From a bacterium (GTDB taxonomy: Bacteria; Planctomycetota; Planctomycetia; Isosphaerales; Isosphaeraceae), in contig WGMM01000019.1 of the NCBI GenBank assembly GCA_016125085.1, positions 1-64,000 on the forward strand: DNA of 64,000 nt. The letters are read 5' to 3'. Below are positions 18,179 to 26,713 of this stretch, piece after piece; the stretch's first letter is position 1; every line of letters starts with the position of its first letter. Made by a program: the position numbers and the translations under genes. The notes under the pieces are model-generated. The model saw nothing but the letters and a program-made list of their open reading frames with translations, did no database searches and was not told the DNA's origin.

Positions 18179-18478
18179 GAAAATGGCGAGAGATTTCAAT
18201 CCGCCAGACACATTCGATCATTCGGGCTGAACTCGAAGCGCCGTCATTGCTTTTCGGATCCTGTCCCGGCATCTGCCAAGTGGCGTACAAGTACTTCGCA
18301 ATTCCGGATTCGCGCGTTTCGACCCTGTGAAGAGCTTGCGGATTCCTGATCTTGCGAATTTCGATCCAGGACCGGGCCGAGCCGTGCCGATCCAAAGGAA
18401 ATGATGTCAGCATCGCGGAATACGACGCGAATTCGAACAAATCTGTTTTAATGACATGACCAGGATCAAGACACCTGC
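18179..18478. other. Region with no convincing gene
   Basis: Short open frames exist on both strands (for example minus 18102-18482, and an unstarted plus frame reading AFRILSRHLPSGVQVL) but none has a start with a ribosome site plus sustained protein-like composition. It may be decayed sequence next to the broken gene that follows. Confidence 0.35.
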
Positions 18479-18814
18479 TCAATATCCGATTCGCTGACGC
18501 ACACGTATTACGAGCCAGGCGAACGGCCAGCGTGGGCCTGCGGGAATCCGCAGATCGCGAAACGCCGGTGGTGGTTCGCCGAATGTTTCTCCGGCGACGT
18601 TTCGGGTCGATGCGTCGAATCGTGCCCGAAGATGAAATGTGATACGACGACCGTTCGCTCCCGGTTCGATCGAAATCCCTGCGATGTCCGAGAATTTCGA
18701 AGAGAGATACCGGATCGATACCGTGTATCCATCAATGAAACGACGTGGTAGATACCGAAATTCCGAACGAACCGCCTTCGTAATTCCGACAGCATCATGA
18801 CTCCTGACCGAAAT
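18479..18814 (-). pseudogene. Probable frameshifted small gene, family unknown
   Basis: An open minus-strand frame of 111 codons with protein-like composition (segments VRSEFRYLPRRFIDGYTVSI, SDIAGISIEPGANGRRITF, FRDLRIPAGPRWPFAW) ends at a TGA at 18479-18481. It has no ATG, GTG or TTG upstream of its conserved-looking part; the frame opens at an ATT after a TAG at 18815-18817. A good start, AGGAG followed by two tandem ATGs (18798-18793), exists in a different frame whose product is poor-looking. A single-base indel shortly after the ATG would join them. So this is either a recently frameshifted gene, a sequencing error, or a case of frameshifting. I do not recognise the family. Confidence 0.45.
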
Positions 18815-18956
18815 CTACCTTCAAGACGTCAGCTTCGATTCGAAACGAAAAGCGATGTCGCGGGATTCGCAGCCGATGGGAATCGACACATTTTTTCACG
18901 AACCTCGGAATACGAAGCTCTCATGAAATCGATATCCATCTGCTCGGCACGCCCGA

Positions 18957-18985
18957 TTGACTTGCCTCTCCTTTGGCGATAACCT
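18957..18985 (+). promoter_or_regulatory. Possible sigma70-like promoter
   Basis: TTGACT (18957-18962), 17-base spacer, TAACCT (18980-18985), 67 bases before the start of the following coiled-coil protein gene. The -35 box is good, the -10 box is weak. Confidence 0.3.
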
Positions 18986-19052
18986 GAATGAAGCTGACGG
19001 TATCATCCTGTCCAGCAATGACTTCCCCAGCATTCACGAATCGGGGCTTGCG

Positions 19053-20207
19053 ATGTTTCTTATCGTTACGCTGATCCTCTACCAGGCGACGGAAACCGCA
19101 ACGACGAAACAGACAGCTGTCGCAACGGGATCGAGCGAAGCGATCCTCAGCCGGAATAAATCCGCCGGCGGCCAGGGGCCTCTCAAGCCCGCCTCCGCCG
19201 AGGAGCTATTCGCGAAGCTCAAGCGGATCGAACACGATTCGGGCATGATCGACGACAAAATCGCCGAACTCCGCAAGACGATCGAAGAGGACCAGCGCAA
19301 AAAGCTCGAACATGAGAAAGTCAAGCGAGGCGAACGCCCCCCGCCCCAGTTCGGCGATCCCCTGTTCCATGCCACCAAGGCCCGTGTCACCGCATATGAC
19401 CCGGATTCGGCCATCAATTCGCTGATCATAAGTATCTTCCGGTCCAACAAAATGATCGGCGAGCTGAACCACGAAAAAGAGGGCCTGAAGCGAGAGGCGA
19501 AACTGACGGAATCGCAGCTCGACCGTTATCGCGGCGGCCCTTACGTCATCTTCGGCACGATCCCGCTGGGCGGCCAGATCGGCCAGGTCGAAAACGTCCG
19601 CAAGGTCACGGTCGAACCGGCTGACTTCAACGCCACTTTCGGCCGCGTGGGACAGAAGCCGGACGCGATACCGTCGAGCATTGACGACGCCGTCCTGCGG
19701 GCCATTTTCCCCCTGCTGGTGGACGTTTACGAGATCGACATCCAGGAACGGCCTGATCTGGTGAAGGAATTCCGCAAATTCCGGCTGCTGGTGGAGCACC
19801 GCACGGGCGTGATCTTCGCAGTGGCGGCCGCCTGGTCGGCTGCAGGGACGGAGGCCGTCGTTCTCGCCCCCGAAATGGCGAAACGGGCACGCGAGATCCT
19901 GACGGTGCTGCAGGCCAACTATCCGAGCTTCACGCTGGAGAAGGACCGTGTTCGTGACACCGCCGATCAGTTCCTCAGCGTGCGAGTCACCAACGAACGT
20001 ACCGACGCCGGTGGCCGGAGGATCGAAGCAGGCAAGGCGGACCTGAGGGACCTGAAAAAAGGCGAAACGCCGCCGACAAACAGCGTATTTCTGACCTATA
20101 CGCTCAAATCGATCGAGAAACGGGTGATCGACTCGCTCCTCCGCATCGAAACTCGCCACGCCGTCGGCGGGATCGAAGAACTCAAGAAGAAGGGGAACGG
20201 GTTGTGA
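19053..20207 (+). CDS. Unknown protein with N-terminal helix and coiled coil
   Basis: 384 residues, not recognised. It starts with a short hydrophobic stretch (MFLIVTLILYQ) that may be a signal or anchor. About residues 50-90 and 140-165 are charged and heptad-like (LKRIEHDSGMIDDKIAEL, LNHEKEGLKREAKLTESQL), consistent with coiled coil. The C-terminal half is a mixed alpha/beta domain with DLVKEFRKFRLLVEHRTGVI and ILTVLQANYPSFTLEKDRV. In the C-terminal half a patterned phrase, FAVAAAWSAAGTEAVVLAPEMAKRA, is rich in alanine. The frame is open back to 18957 but the ATG at 19053 directly precedes the hydrophobic segment. The two following genes run in the same direction and may be co-transcribed. 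Confidence 0.7.
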   Translation: MFLIVTLILYQATETATTKQTAVATGSSEAILSRNKSAGGQGPLKPASAEELFAKLKRIEHDSGMIDDKIAELRKTIEEDQRKKLEHEKVKRGERPPPQFGDPLFHATKARVTAYDPDSAINSLIISIFRSNKMIGELNHEKEGLKREAKLTESQLDRYRGGPYVIFGTIPLGGQIGQVENVRKVTVEPADFNATFGRVGQKPDAIPSSIDDAVLRAIFPLLVDVYEIDIQERPDLVKEFRKFRLLVEHRTGVIFAVAAAWSAAGTEAVVLAPEMAKRAREILTVLQANYPSFTLEKDRVRDTADQFLSVRVTNERTDAGGRRIEAGKADLRDLKKGETPPTNSVFLTYTLKSIEKRVIDSLLRIETRHAVGGIEELKKKGNGL

Positions 20208-20309
20208 AGCTTGAGAAATCAGAAACGGTGAGGGAACGAACGCGCTCCTTCCCGAATTGCTGAACAAAAGACGGTTTCGACGAAGTGATCAGAAGGAAGG
20301 AAGTCTCCG

Positions 20310-20807
20310 ATGGATCGCGATGAATTCTGGAGTCTGATCGAAACGGCCTGTTCGGGACTGGATACGGATGACCGCGCTGATGCCGTTCAGGAAACACTCG
20401 AAGAACTTCCTGCCGAAGAGATCATATCCTTCGACACCCATTTTCATGAACTCATGGCGGCCGCCTATAACTGGCGGCTCTGGGGAGCGGCCTATCTGAT
20501 CAACGGCGGCTGTTCTGATGACGGCTTCGATCATTTCCGCGGGTGGCTCATCGCCCGTGGCCGAAAGGCTTTCGAATTGGCCCTTTCCGATCCTGACTCG
20601 CTTGCCGGGCTGCCGGAAGTCGAGGAAGACATCGAGTGCGAAGACATGCTTTATGTCGCTCGTTCCGCCTATGAATCCGTAGCGGGAAAAGAGATCCCGG
20701 CCACACGAATCTCCCAGCCCGACCTGGGCGAAAGTTGGGACTTCGATGATGACGACGAAATGAGATCCCGCTATCCGAAACTATTCGCCCGGTTTTGCTC
20801 AGATTGA
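20310..20807 (+). CDS. DUF4240 domain protein
   Basis: 165 residues, soluble, acidic. It matches the DUF4240 pattern: MDRDEFWSLIETA at the N-terminus, FDTHFHELMAAAYNWRLWGA (about 46-65), INGGCSDDGFDHFRGWLIA (about 68-86) and FELALSDPDSLAG. The function of the family is not established; such small acidic single-domain proteins are often encoded in scattered clusters like polymorphic-toxin immunity proteins, which is only an inference here. AAGGAAG lies about 9 bases before the ATG. It sits between two other small unknown genes on the same strand. Confidence 0.85.
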   Translation: MDRDEFWSLIETACSGLDTDDRADAVQETLEELPAEEIISFDTHFHELMAAAYNWRLWGAAYLINGGCSDDGFDHFRGWLIARGRKAFELALSDPDSLAGLPEVEEDIECEDMLYVARSAYESVAGKEIPATRISQPDLGESWDFDDDDEMRSRYPKLFARFCSD

Positions 20808-20916
20808 CCTCGCGCCTCAATGACCCGCCATGCGAACCGGTTCGAACTCGAACGGTGACTAATATTCACTAGACGGACCGTTTCGATGTCCGACTGCCGG
20901 AACCGGAGTCAAACTT

Positions 20917-21219
20917 ATGTCTTTCGTTCGAACGACGATCTCGATTTCAGGATTCGGAGAACCGGAATTTCACTCCGGCATCGCCCATCTGATCGCCGAA
21001 TTCCGGGAAAGGCCCTGGATCGTTTGTCCCTCAGCGTCCTGGGATTCTGACCGAGAGCGGGTGGTCGTTCGCATCCATTACGAGGGAGACGACCTTGAAT
21101 ACTACTCTCGAGCTGCGCTGGACGAAGTCTGGGATTGTATCATCGCATGTTTCGATTTCGCTTCGGAAGCAATCCATTTCGATATCGACGAATCGAGATT
21201 GTCCGAATCCATTCGCTGA
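20917..21219 (+). CDS. Small acidic hypothetical protein
   Basis: 100 residues, unrecognised. Composition is that of a real folded protein: beta-rich start (FVRTTISISGFG), central VVVRIHYEGDDLEYYSRA, and an acidic helix-like C-terminus with FDFASEAIHFDIDESRL. There is no signal peptide or membrane segment. It starts at an ATG with a weak GGAG-like site (CCGGAGTC) about 8 bases upstream. It follows the DUF4240 gene by 110 bases in the same orientation. Size, acidity and location would fit an immunity or antitoxin-like protein, but there is no direct evidence. Confidence 0.6.
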   Translation: MSFVRTTISISGFGEPEFHSGIAHLIAEFRERPWIVCPSASWDSDRERVVVRIHYEGDDLEYYSRAALDEVWDCIIACFDFASEAIHFDIDESRLSESIR

Positions 21220-21286
21220 CTCCGATCACCGGCTCAATTTTCGGCGAGCGAATCGGTTGCGTTCTCGACCATTCAGGATTGACGAT

Positions 21287-21643
21287 TCACTCGTTCGGCT
21301 TCTTCGGGCCCTGGCGGGCGGCTTTTTCTTCGTGACCGCCGATACCGAAGCGGCTGGCAAGTTCGGCTTCGACATCGGCGAAGTCGATGTGCGCATGGCA
21401 CAGCAGAACCATCGTGTGGAAGACCAGATCGGCCACTTCTTTCACGAGGTGTTCGCGACCTGCTTCGCCAGATTCGCCGGCGGCTTCGACGACTTCGCCG
21501 GCTTCCTCCATGATCTTCGCCCCGATTTTGGGCACGCCTTTTTCGAGCAGGCTGGCGACGTAACTCTTCTTGCCGTCGGCCTTCGTGTCACGCCGCTCGG
21601 CGATGACGGCTTGAAGGCGAATGAGGATCGATTCCTGGGACAT
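21287..21643 (-). CDS. hisE: Phosphoribosyl-ATP pyrophosphohydrolase
   Basis: Second step of histidine biosynthesis, phosphoribosyl-ATP to phosphoribosyl-AMP, cytosolic. The 118-residue protein has the MazG-like all-alpha fold with its metal-binding motif EEAGEVVEAA (about residues 46-55, the E-x2-E part) and EVADLVFHTMVLL (about 68-80, E-x-x-D part), and the HisE-specific SYVASLLEKGVPKIGAKIMEE in outline. The C-terminal tail beyond GIGG is lysine-rich. No other his gene is in the window, so it is a stand-alone hisE, as is common in this phylum. Confidence 0.94.
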   Translation of the reverse strand: MSQESILIRLQAVIAERRDTKADGKKSYVASLLEKGVPKIGAKIMEEAGEVVEAAGESGEAGREHLVKEVADLVFHTMVLLCHAHIDFADVEAELASRFGIGGHEEKAARQGPKKPNE

Positions 21644-21739
21644 GGGGCAGAGACTCGTCGAAATCCGGACATCTCTGGGCGATTTTTCCGAACAATCGCC
21701 CGTCGGTCACGAATGACATCATAGGAAAGGAGAACTGAA

Positions 21740-22036
21740 ATGTTCTACAACTTCGGTCCAGGTTCGGCTGGCAACGTCATCGCGGCGGTGTGCAGCGTGT
21801 TCGTCCCGGGACTGGGTCAACTGGTTCAGGGTCGATTTCTGAAAGCCGCGTTCATGTTCGTGTCGGCCATGGCCCTCTGGTTCGTCCTGATGGGCTGGCT
21901 GGTGCATGTGTGGTCGGTCTGGGATGCGGCCATGTATCGCCCGCGCTGGGTGAGGGTCGTGTTCCGTGGCCATCACGGACGAGCTGACGACGAAAGCTTC
22001 TACTATGTACAAGGGTCTGCGGACAGCCTGGTTTGA
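21740..22036 (+). CDS. Small two-helix membrane protein (TM2-like)
   Basis: 98 residues. The first helix NVIAAVCSVFVPGLGQLVQG ends in the PGLGQL-x-QGR turn, followed by a second helix (FLKAAFMFVSAMALWFVLMGWLVHVW). This P-G-x-G-Q-x-x-x-G hairpin resembles TM2-domain and DUF5683-like membrane proteins of unknown function. The ribosome site AGGAAAGGAG is excellent and sets the ATG at 21740. The C-terminus after WDAAMYRPRW is polar and probably cytoplasmic. It converges on bamA. Confidence 0.75.
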   Translation: MFYNFGPGSAGNVIAAVCSVFVPGLGQLVQGRFLKAAFMFVSAMALWFVLMGWLVHVWSVWDAAMYRPRWVRVVFRGHHGRADDESFYYVQGSADSLV

Positions 22037-22120
22037 GGCGGTTCGCCTCAAGGGCCAGCTCGCAACCGGGCTGGCCCATTTCTTTATCGCCCCGAAACTC
22101 ATCCCCATTCGGCTGACCGA

Positions 22121-24997
22121 TCACCAGAACGCACCGATGAAGAAGGTGAAGTAGCGTTCGATATCGTTAGGCCCCTTGGCCACCGGGAACGCCAGGTCGA
22201 ATGCCAGCGGGTAAGGCCCGAACTGCGGGATGACCACCCGGATACCCGTGCCGACCGCGGCCCGGAATGTCGTGAAGGTGTAATCCTTCTCGACGGTACC
22301 GAAGTCGCAGAAGAAGACCTGGTGGAGCTTGTCGTTGGCCGTCCAGGGGAACTGATATTCGACCGAACCGATGGCCGACATGACGCCGCCGATGTTCTGG
22401 TTGAACACGTACGGGCCGACACCCCGATAAGCGAAGCCCCGCATACTGCGGAAATCGCCCGCGAAGAACCGTTCGTAGACCGGCGTGTCCTGCCCCGTAA
22501 TGCCGAAGAAGCCCCGCATGGTGAGTGTCTGCTTGCCCGAGCCGTCCGGCCGCTGCCACACGGTAAAGTATTTACGGCCTTCGATTTCCGCCTTCGGGAA
22601 GGTGAAGTCGCCCCAGCCCTGCTCGAACGCGAGCTGAAGATACTGCCCCTTGTTGGGCGCGATTGGGTCGTTACGGTTGTCGAACGTGACGCTCGGCCGC
22701 AGAGTGGTCAGGAACGTGTGGCCGTCGACCGCCAGGTAATCGGCAGGCGCGGGCTGGCTGTAGCCGCTGAATCCGACATCTTCCACCCGAACGGCGAGGT
22801 CCGCGTAGACGGAAGTGCCGAATTGACGCCCCAGCGAGAACCGGCCACCGCCCCGGCTTTCGTTCCAGTCCGGGTATGCCCGGTTGAACGCATAACCGCT
22901 GACGTTCAGGGCGATCGGCAGGTCGAAGACATAAGGATCGCGGAAGCTGCCGATAATCCGGTTGATCTGGGTACCAGGCGAGGCTTCGAGACGGAATTCC
23001 TGGCCGCCGCCCCGGAAGGCCTGGCCATTGGTGATGTCGCGCCAGCTGCGCGGCAGGTTGAAGATATCGAAGTTCCGCTCGTGGACGATGAAGTTACCCG
23101 ACAAGCCGCCGAAGCTCGACGCACCGACGCCGAACATGAACCGGCCCGTGGGGGCCTCTTCAAGGCTCGTGCTGATATCGGCGAACGACCGGTTCGCGAA
23201 CGGCTCCTGACGGTCCGGGCCGACGTCGTTCATGTTCATGCCCGGGATGTCCGGAAACCTGGCCGGGGGTTCGCCCGCACCCAGTGGAGCTGCACCGGGT
23301 ATGTTCTCAGGCGTGACCGTGGCCGAGGAGCCTGGCGTTCCGGGAGGGACAACCATTTCACCGGGCACGGTAATGGTCGAAGCCGGCGGGGGCACGACGA
23401 TCGTGTTGCCACCTTCGACCGCGGGCGGGAGTGCTGGCGGCAGGGTTCCGTCGAGGATCTGGCCGGATTCACCCGCCTGAGCGAGCAGGTCGGGAGTCTT
23501 CGGGGGTTGTGCTGCACGTGCCGCGGGCGCCTCGACGCCGAGCGGAGTGGCACCAGACACGCTCGGCAGATCGTCGCCGGGATCCTGGAACCGGGCCAGG
23601 CCGATGCCGCTCAGGCCCGGGATGGCCCCTTCGCCGTAAGGCTTGTCGTTTGACCTGCGATTGATGATGTTGATCTGCAGCGGCTTGCCCATTTCGGGCG
23701 ATGTCACGAAATACTGCGTGCCTTCGAGCCGTTTCTGGAAGGTCGGAATCAGGTTGGCGTTGAGCGGTTCGCCAGGAACCAGGCCTGCCATGGCGGCTTC
23801 GCGACGAACGACTTTCTCGCGGGTACGGTCGTTGCCTTTGACGATCAGCTCGCCCAGCAGGTACTGGTCGCCTTCGCTGATGTTGTAGACAAGGTCGACG
23901 ATCCCCGGCTCGGTCGTGAATTTGGGTTCGACTTCGATCCGGGCATCGATGCAGCCGATCGCTCCGTAGCGTTCGATCAGCTTCTTTTTGTCGGCATCGC
24001 GGTATTCGTCACGGAAAGGCATTCCCGAGTGCAGCGCCAGCCCTTCGCGCAGGTGGGGCTCTTCCAGCTTTTCGATGCCGGTGAAGCTGATGTTGCGAAC
24101 TTTGTACTGGGGCCCTTCGCTGATCACGAACGTGACCTTGCGGTCGCCCAGGTCCTTGCCCGGCTCGTCCACGACGGAAATGGCGATTTCGAAGAATCCG
24201 TTGCCCTGATAATATTCACGCAGCTTGCGGGCATCTTCCTCGACTTCCTCACGCGAAAATGCACCGCCGATCAGCCCCAGGATCGAAGACCGCGAGCCGA
24301 TCTTGGTTTTCAGCACGGCATCGCTGACGAACGAATTGCCGAGAAATTCAATTTCCGCGATTTTGAATTTCGGCCCTTCGAAGATTTCGTAGATGACATT
24401 GACGTCATCCGGCTTGTCGCCGGAAAGCAGCTTGACGCTCGCTTTGAGATATCCCTTTTCCTGGTAGACACGTTCCAGGGCCGCCACGCCGAGCCGGGCC
24501 TTGATCGCGTCCGCCCGGCCGCCGGACTTGATCCCGGTCGCTTCTTCCAGGTATTTCAGCTTGACGTTCTCACGGCCCCGGTATTCGACCCGGCCGATTT
24601 TCGGCATTTCCTTGACCTTGAAGATCAGGATGTAGCCCTTGCCCGAATCGGCTTTGTCATAGAAGGGCTGAACGTCCGAAAACCACTGGCTTTCGAGCAG
24701 AGAGCGGATGTCCTTCTCGATCGATTTGCGTTCGAGAGGCCGGCCGACTCGGCTCGACAGCTTGCGCTGGATATCCTCGACCGGGATCGTCTGCGCGCCT
24801 TCGACGCGGATTTCCACGATCTCGCCATCCGGCAACTTGTTCGAAGCTACCGCTCCGCGCGCTGCAGGCTGACCTTGCGCATGAGCCGTACCCACGCTCG
24901 CGAGGAACGTGGCCAGAGTCAACGAACCAGCGCAGACGGCGCGTAAGCCGAAGCCTGTAAGTCGATTTCGATATCGATTCCGACCGATCGACCGCAT
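22121..24997 (-). CDS. bamA: BamA/Omp85 outer-membrane assembly protein
   Basis: Core of the machine that inserts beta-barrel proteins in the outer membrane; 958 residues. The signal peptide ends at AHA/QGQ (about residue 37). About residues 55-450 hold roughly five POTRA domains (VEGAQTIPVEDIQRKLSSRV, GRVEYRGRENVKLKYLEE, VRNISFTGIEKLEEPHL, ELIVKGNDRTREKVVRREA). About 455-590 is a proline/alanine-rich, low-complexity insert before the beta-barrel (from about 620). The barrel shows DNRNDPIAPNKGQYLQLAFE, MRGFAYRGVG (the conserved VRGF/Y box) and a C-terminal beta-signal ending FFIGAFW, with terminal Trp instead of Phe. I chose the ATG at 24997 because GGGAAGGG lies at the right distance; a second ATG at 25003 is too close to it. 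Confidence 0.93.
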   Translation of the reverse strand: MRSIGRNRYRNRLTGFGLRAVCAGSLTLATFLASVGTAHAQGQPAARGAVASNKLPDGEIVEIRVEGAQTIPVEDIQRKLSSRVGRPLERKSIEKDIRSLLESQWFSDVQPFYDKADSGKGYILIFKVKEMPKIGRVEYRGRENVKLKYLEEATGIKSGGRADAIKARLGVAALERVYQEKGYLKASVKLLSGDKPDDVNVIYEIFEGPKFKIAEIEFLGNSFVSDAVLKTKIGSRSSILGLIGGAFSREEVEEDARKLREYYQGNGFFEIAISVVDEPGKDLGDRKVTFVISEGPQYKVRNISFTGIEKLEEPHLREGLALHSGMPFRDEYRDADKKKLIERYGAIGCIDARIEVEPKFTTEPGIVDLVYNISEGDQYLLGELIVKGNDRTREKVVRREAAMAGLVPGEPLNANLIPTFQKRLEGTQYFVTSPEMGKPLQINIINRRSNDKPYGEGAIPGLSGIGLARFQDPGDDLPSVSGATPLGVEAPAARAAQPPKTPDLLAQAGESGQILDGTLPPALPPAVEGGNTIVVPPPASTITVPGEMVVPPGTPGSSATVTPENIPGAAPLGAGEPPARFPDIPGMNMNDVGPDRQEPFANRSFADISTSLEEAPTGRFMFGVGASSFGGLSGNFIVHERNFDIFNLPRSWRDITNGQAFRGGGQEFRLEASPGTQINRIIGSFRDPYVFDLPIALNVSGYAFNRAYPDWNESRGGGRFSLGRQFGTSVYADLAVRVEDVGFSGYSQPAPADYLAVDGHTFLTTLRPSVTFDNRNDPIAPNKGQYLQLAFEQGWGDFTFPKAEIEGRKYFTVWQRPDGSGKQTLTMRGFFGITGQDTPVYERFFAGDFRSMRGFAYRGVGPYVFNQNIGGVMSAIGSVEYQFPWTANDKLHQVFFCDFGTVEKDYTFTTFRAAVGTGIRVVIPQFGPYPLAFDLAFPVAKGPNDIERYFTFFIGAFW

Positions 24998-25338
24998 GGG
25001 CATCCCTTCCCACCGGCAAGGTTTCGTGTCGCAGGATCCGCCATTCGCCTGCAGCCCTAGAAAGAGGCGATGCGTGCGACAGCGTTCCCTTCGTACCCGC
25101 TCCGACCGAAAGCCGTGAGAGTCACCGGTTACGATTCCTTCCGTGGAATACGCCCGGGGCAGACTTTCGACCACTCAAGACGGCAGGGATTCTAACGTTT
25201 CTTCGAATCCTCGCAAGATCGAAATCCGTAAAATCGTCAAAGCCCGATCATGCAGGCCAAGACAAAAAAAGCCAGAGCCGAAGCCCTGGCTTTCGATGCA
25301 TCGAATGCTTGTTGCGAACTGAAGCCTGAGTCAGACGA
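24998..25338. other. Intergenic region between the DUF1559 gene and bamA
   Basis: About 340 bases between two minus-strand genes. It holds the terminator of the DUF1559 gene (25264-25293) and presumably the bamA promoter. I see no gene. Confidence 0.5.
25264..25293 (-). terminator. Strong intrinsic terminator of the pseudopilin/DUF1559 unit
   Basis: Perfect inverted repeat, AAAGCCAG paired with CTGGCTTT around a GC-rich loop; on the minus strand it is followed by seven T residues (GGCTTTTTTTGTC). It lies 46 bases past the DUF1559 stop and marks the 3' end of the 23-kb same-strand secretion/pilus region. Confidence 0.88.
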
Positions 25339-26520
25339 TCAGTCGTCGCTGCCCAGAGGCAATTGACGGATGTTCGCCGGCAGTTTCGCACCCTGAGGCG
25401 AAATGAGCTTGGAAAGAACGACACCCGAGATCGTTTGCGAAATGCCACGGACCGAGCCGTCGGCCATGACGCAGTTCACGATACCGCCGGAGTGGCCGCT
25501 GGAGAGGAAGGGCGAGAAGCCCGTAGCGGCATCAGGATCGCTGTTGATGCCTTCCTTGCCGTCGCGGTCGTTGGCCTGATCCCAGCCCGGCCAGTCGTCG
25601 TTCTGGGTCGCCTTCGAGCCGGAGCACACGCCCGATGTCCCGCAGATGTTGTCCGAACCGATGAAGCCGACGATGTTCGGGTGGGGGCTGGCCCAGTTGG
25701 CCTCGACACCACCGCCCATCGCATACGACGGCGTGAAGCCGGCATAGACGTTTTCACCCACCAGAATTGTGTTCGAGGCACCGTCGGAGATGCTCGTGAG
25801 CGTCGACTTCGTGTTCCAGGGAGCCGCGCTGTTCTCGGAACTCATGAAGAACACGGCGAGCTTCTTGTTGATCGAGGCCGAATCGGCACCCCAGTTAAGA
25901 TGCGGAGTCAGGTTGTTGCGAGTGGTGCCGTCCCAGCGAGGAGGAATCACAGCACCCTGATTGCCGCCGGAGGTGTTCGAATAATGGAAACGGCTGAAGC
26001 CCATGTTCACGACATAGGACAAGTTGCCGCGGCCTTGCTCAATGGAAAGGTCATCCGGACAGGTCAGTGTCGCGATCGATGTCGAGCTGAGCTTGAGATT
26101 CGATGGATTCGATCCATTCGGCGTAGGATCCAGATAGGGCTTCTTCTTGTCCCAGGAGTTGTAGATATCCTGGTTATCGATATAGGGCAGAATTTCGACG
26201 ACCCAGGAATACAGGGCCGAAGGAGCGAAATTCGAACTGCCGAAGGCGTTCATCGGGCCCGGGGTCGTCGAATTCAGCGGGAATTCTCGATATGTGCCAG
26301 CGTTCGGGAGCGAATTTTTGGCGTTCGCGAAGCCAAGCAGGCCCACGCCTAATTGACGCATGTTGTTCGTACACTGGGCACGGCGGGCCGCTCCCCGTGC
26401 GGCTGCAATCGCCGGCAGCAGAAGACCGGCAAGAACGCCGATGATCGAAATGACCACCAGCAGCTCGATCAGCGTGAAGCCGCTGCGGCGACCGGTATGG
26501 GCCAACGAACTCCGCTTCAT
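25339..26520 (-). CDS. DUF1559 prepilin-like protein (H-x9-DG)
   Basis: 393 residues. A class III prepilin leader is cut at GFTLIELLVVISIIGVLAGL (Gly/Phe, Glu5 present). It is followed by the planctomycete-specific AIAAARGAARRAQCTNNMRQLG helix and a long beta-rich head. The C-terminus contains HSGGIVNCVMADGSVRGIS, the H-x9-DG motif that defines the DUF1559 family. Function is uncertain: a pilin-like surface or secretion-pseudopilus component. These proteins are amplified by the dozen in planctomycetes. AAAGGA precedes the ATG at 26520. It follows the giant GspK-like gene by about 190 bases and is closed by a strong terminator. Two cysteines near GTSGVCSG may form a disulfide. Confidence 0.93.
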   Translation of the reverse strand: MKRSSLAHTGRRSGFTLIELLVVISIIGVLAGLLLPAIAAARGAARRAQCTNNMRQLGVGLLGFANAKNSLPNAGTYREFPLNSTTPGPMNAFGSSNFAPSALYSWVVEILPYIDNQDIYNSWDKKKPYLDPTPNGSNPSNLKLSSTSIATLTCPDDLSIEQGRGNLSYVVNMGFSRFHYSNTSGGNQGAVIPPRWDGTTRNNLTPHLNWGADSASINKKLAVFFMSSENSAAPWNTKSTLTSISDGASNTILVGENVYAGFTPSYAMGGGVEANWASPHPNIVGFIGSDNICGTSGVCSGSKATQNDDWPGWDQANDRDGKEGINSDPDAATGFSPFLSSGHSGGIVNCVMADGSVRGISQTISGVVLSKLISPQGAKLPANIRQLPLGSDD

Positions 26521-26713
26521 ATCCAGGGTCCTTTCAGAAATGTGCGAGATCACCGGTTGGTCTGACCGACGCTCGCGATTCGTTCCGACTACCGGCCTGT
26601 TGCCGCACATCTACAGAGTCGATACCTGAATTCTATGGGGTCGGCGCCGGGGCGACAATCCCGCAGACAGGTCTTCGCGACGTTTCCTCGTGCTTCGCAC
26701 AACTCGTGGCGGC

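Noticed and set aside
18102..18482. 126-codon minus-strand frame
   Set aside because: Its 3' part is antisense to the small membrane protein gene, and the start lacks a convincing ribosome site.
22322..23653. 443-codon plus-strand frame
   Set aside because: Antisense to the bamA barrel and linker; the minus frame has clear Omp85 motifs.
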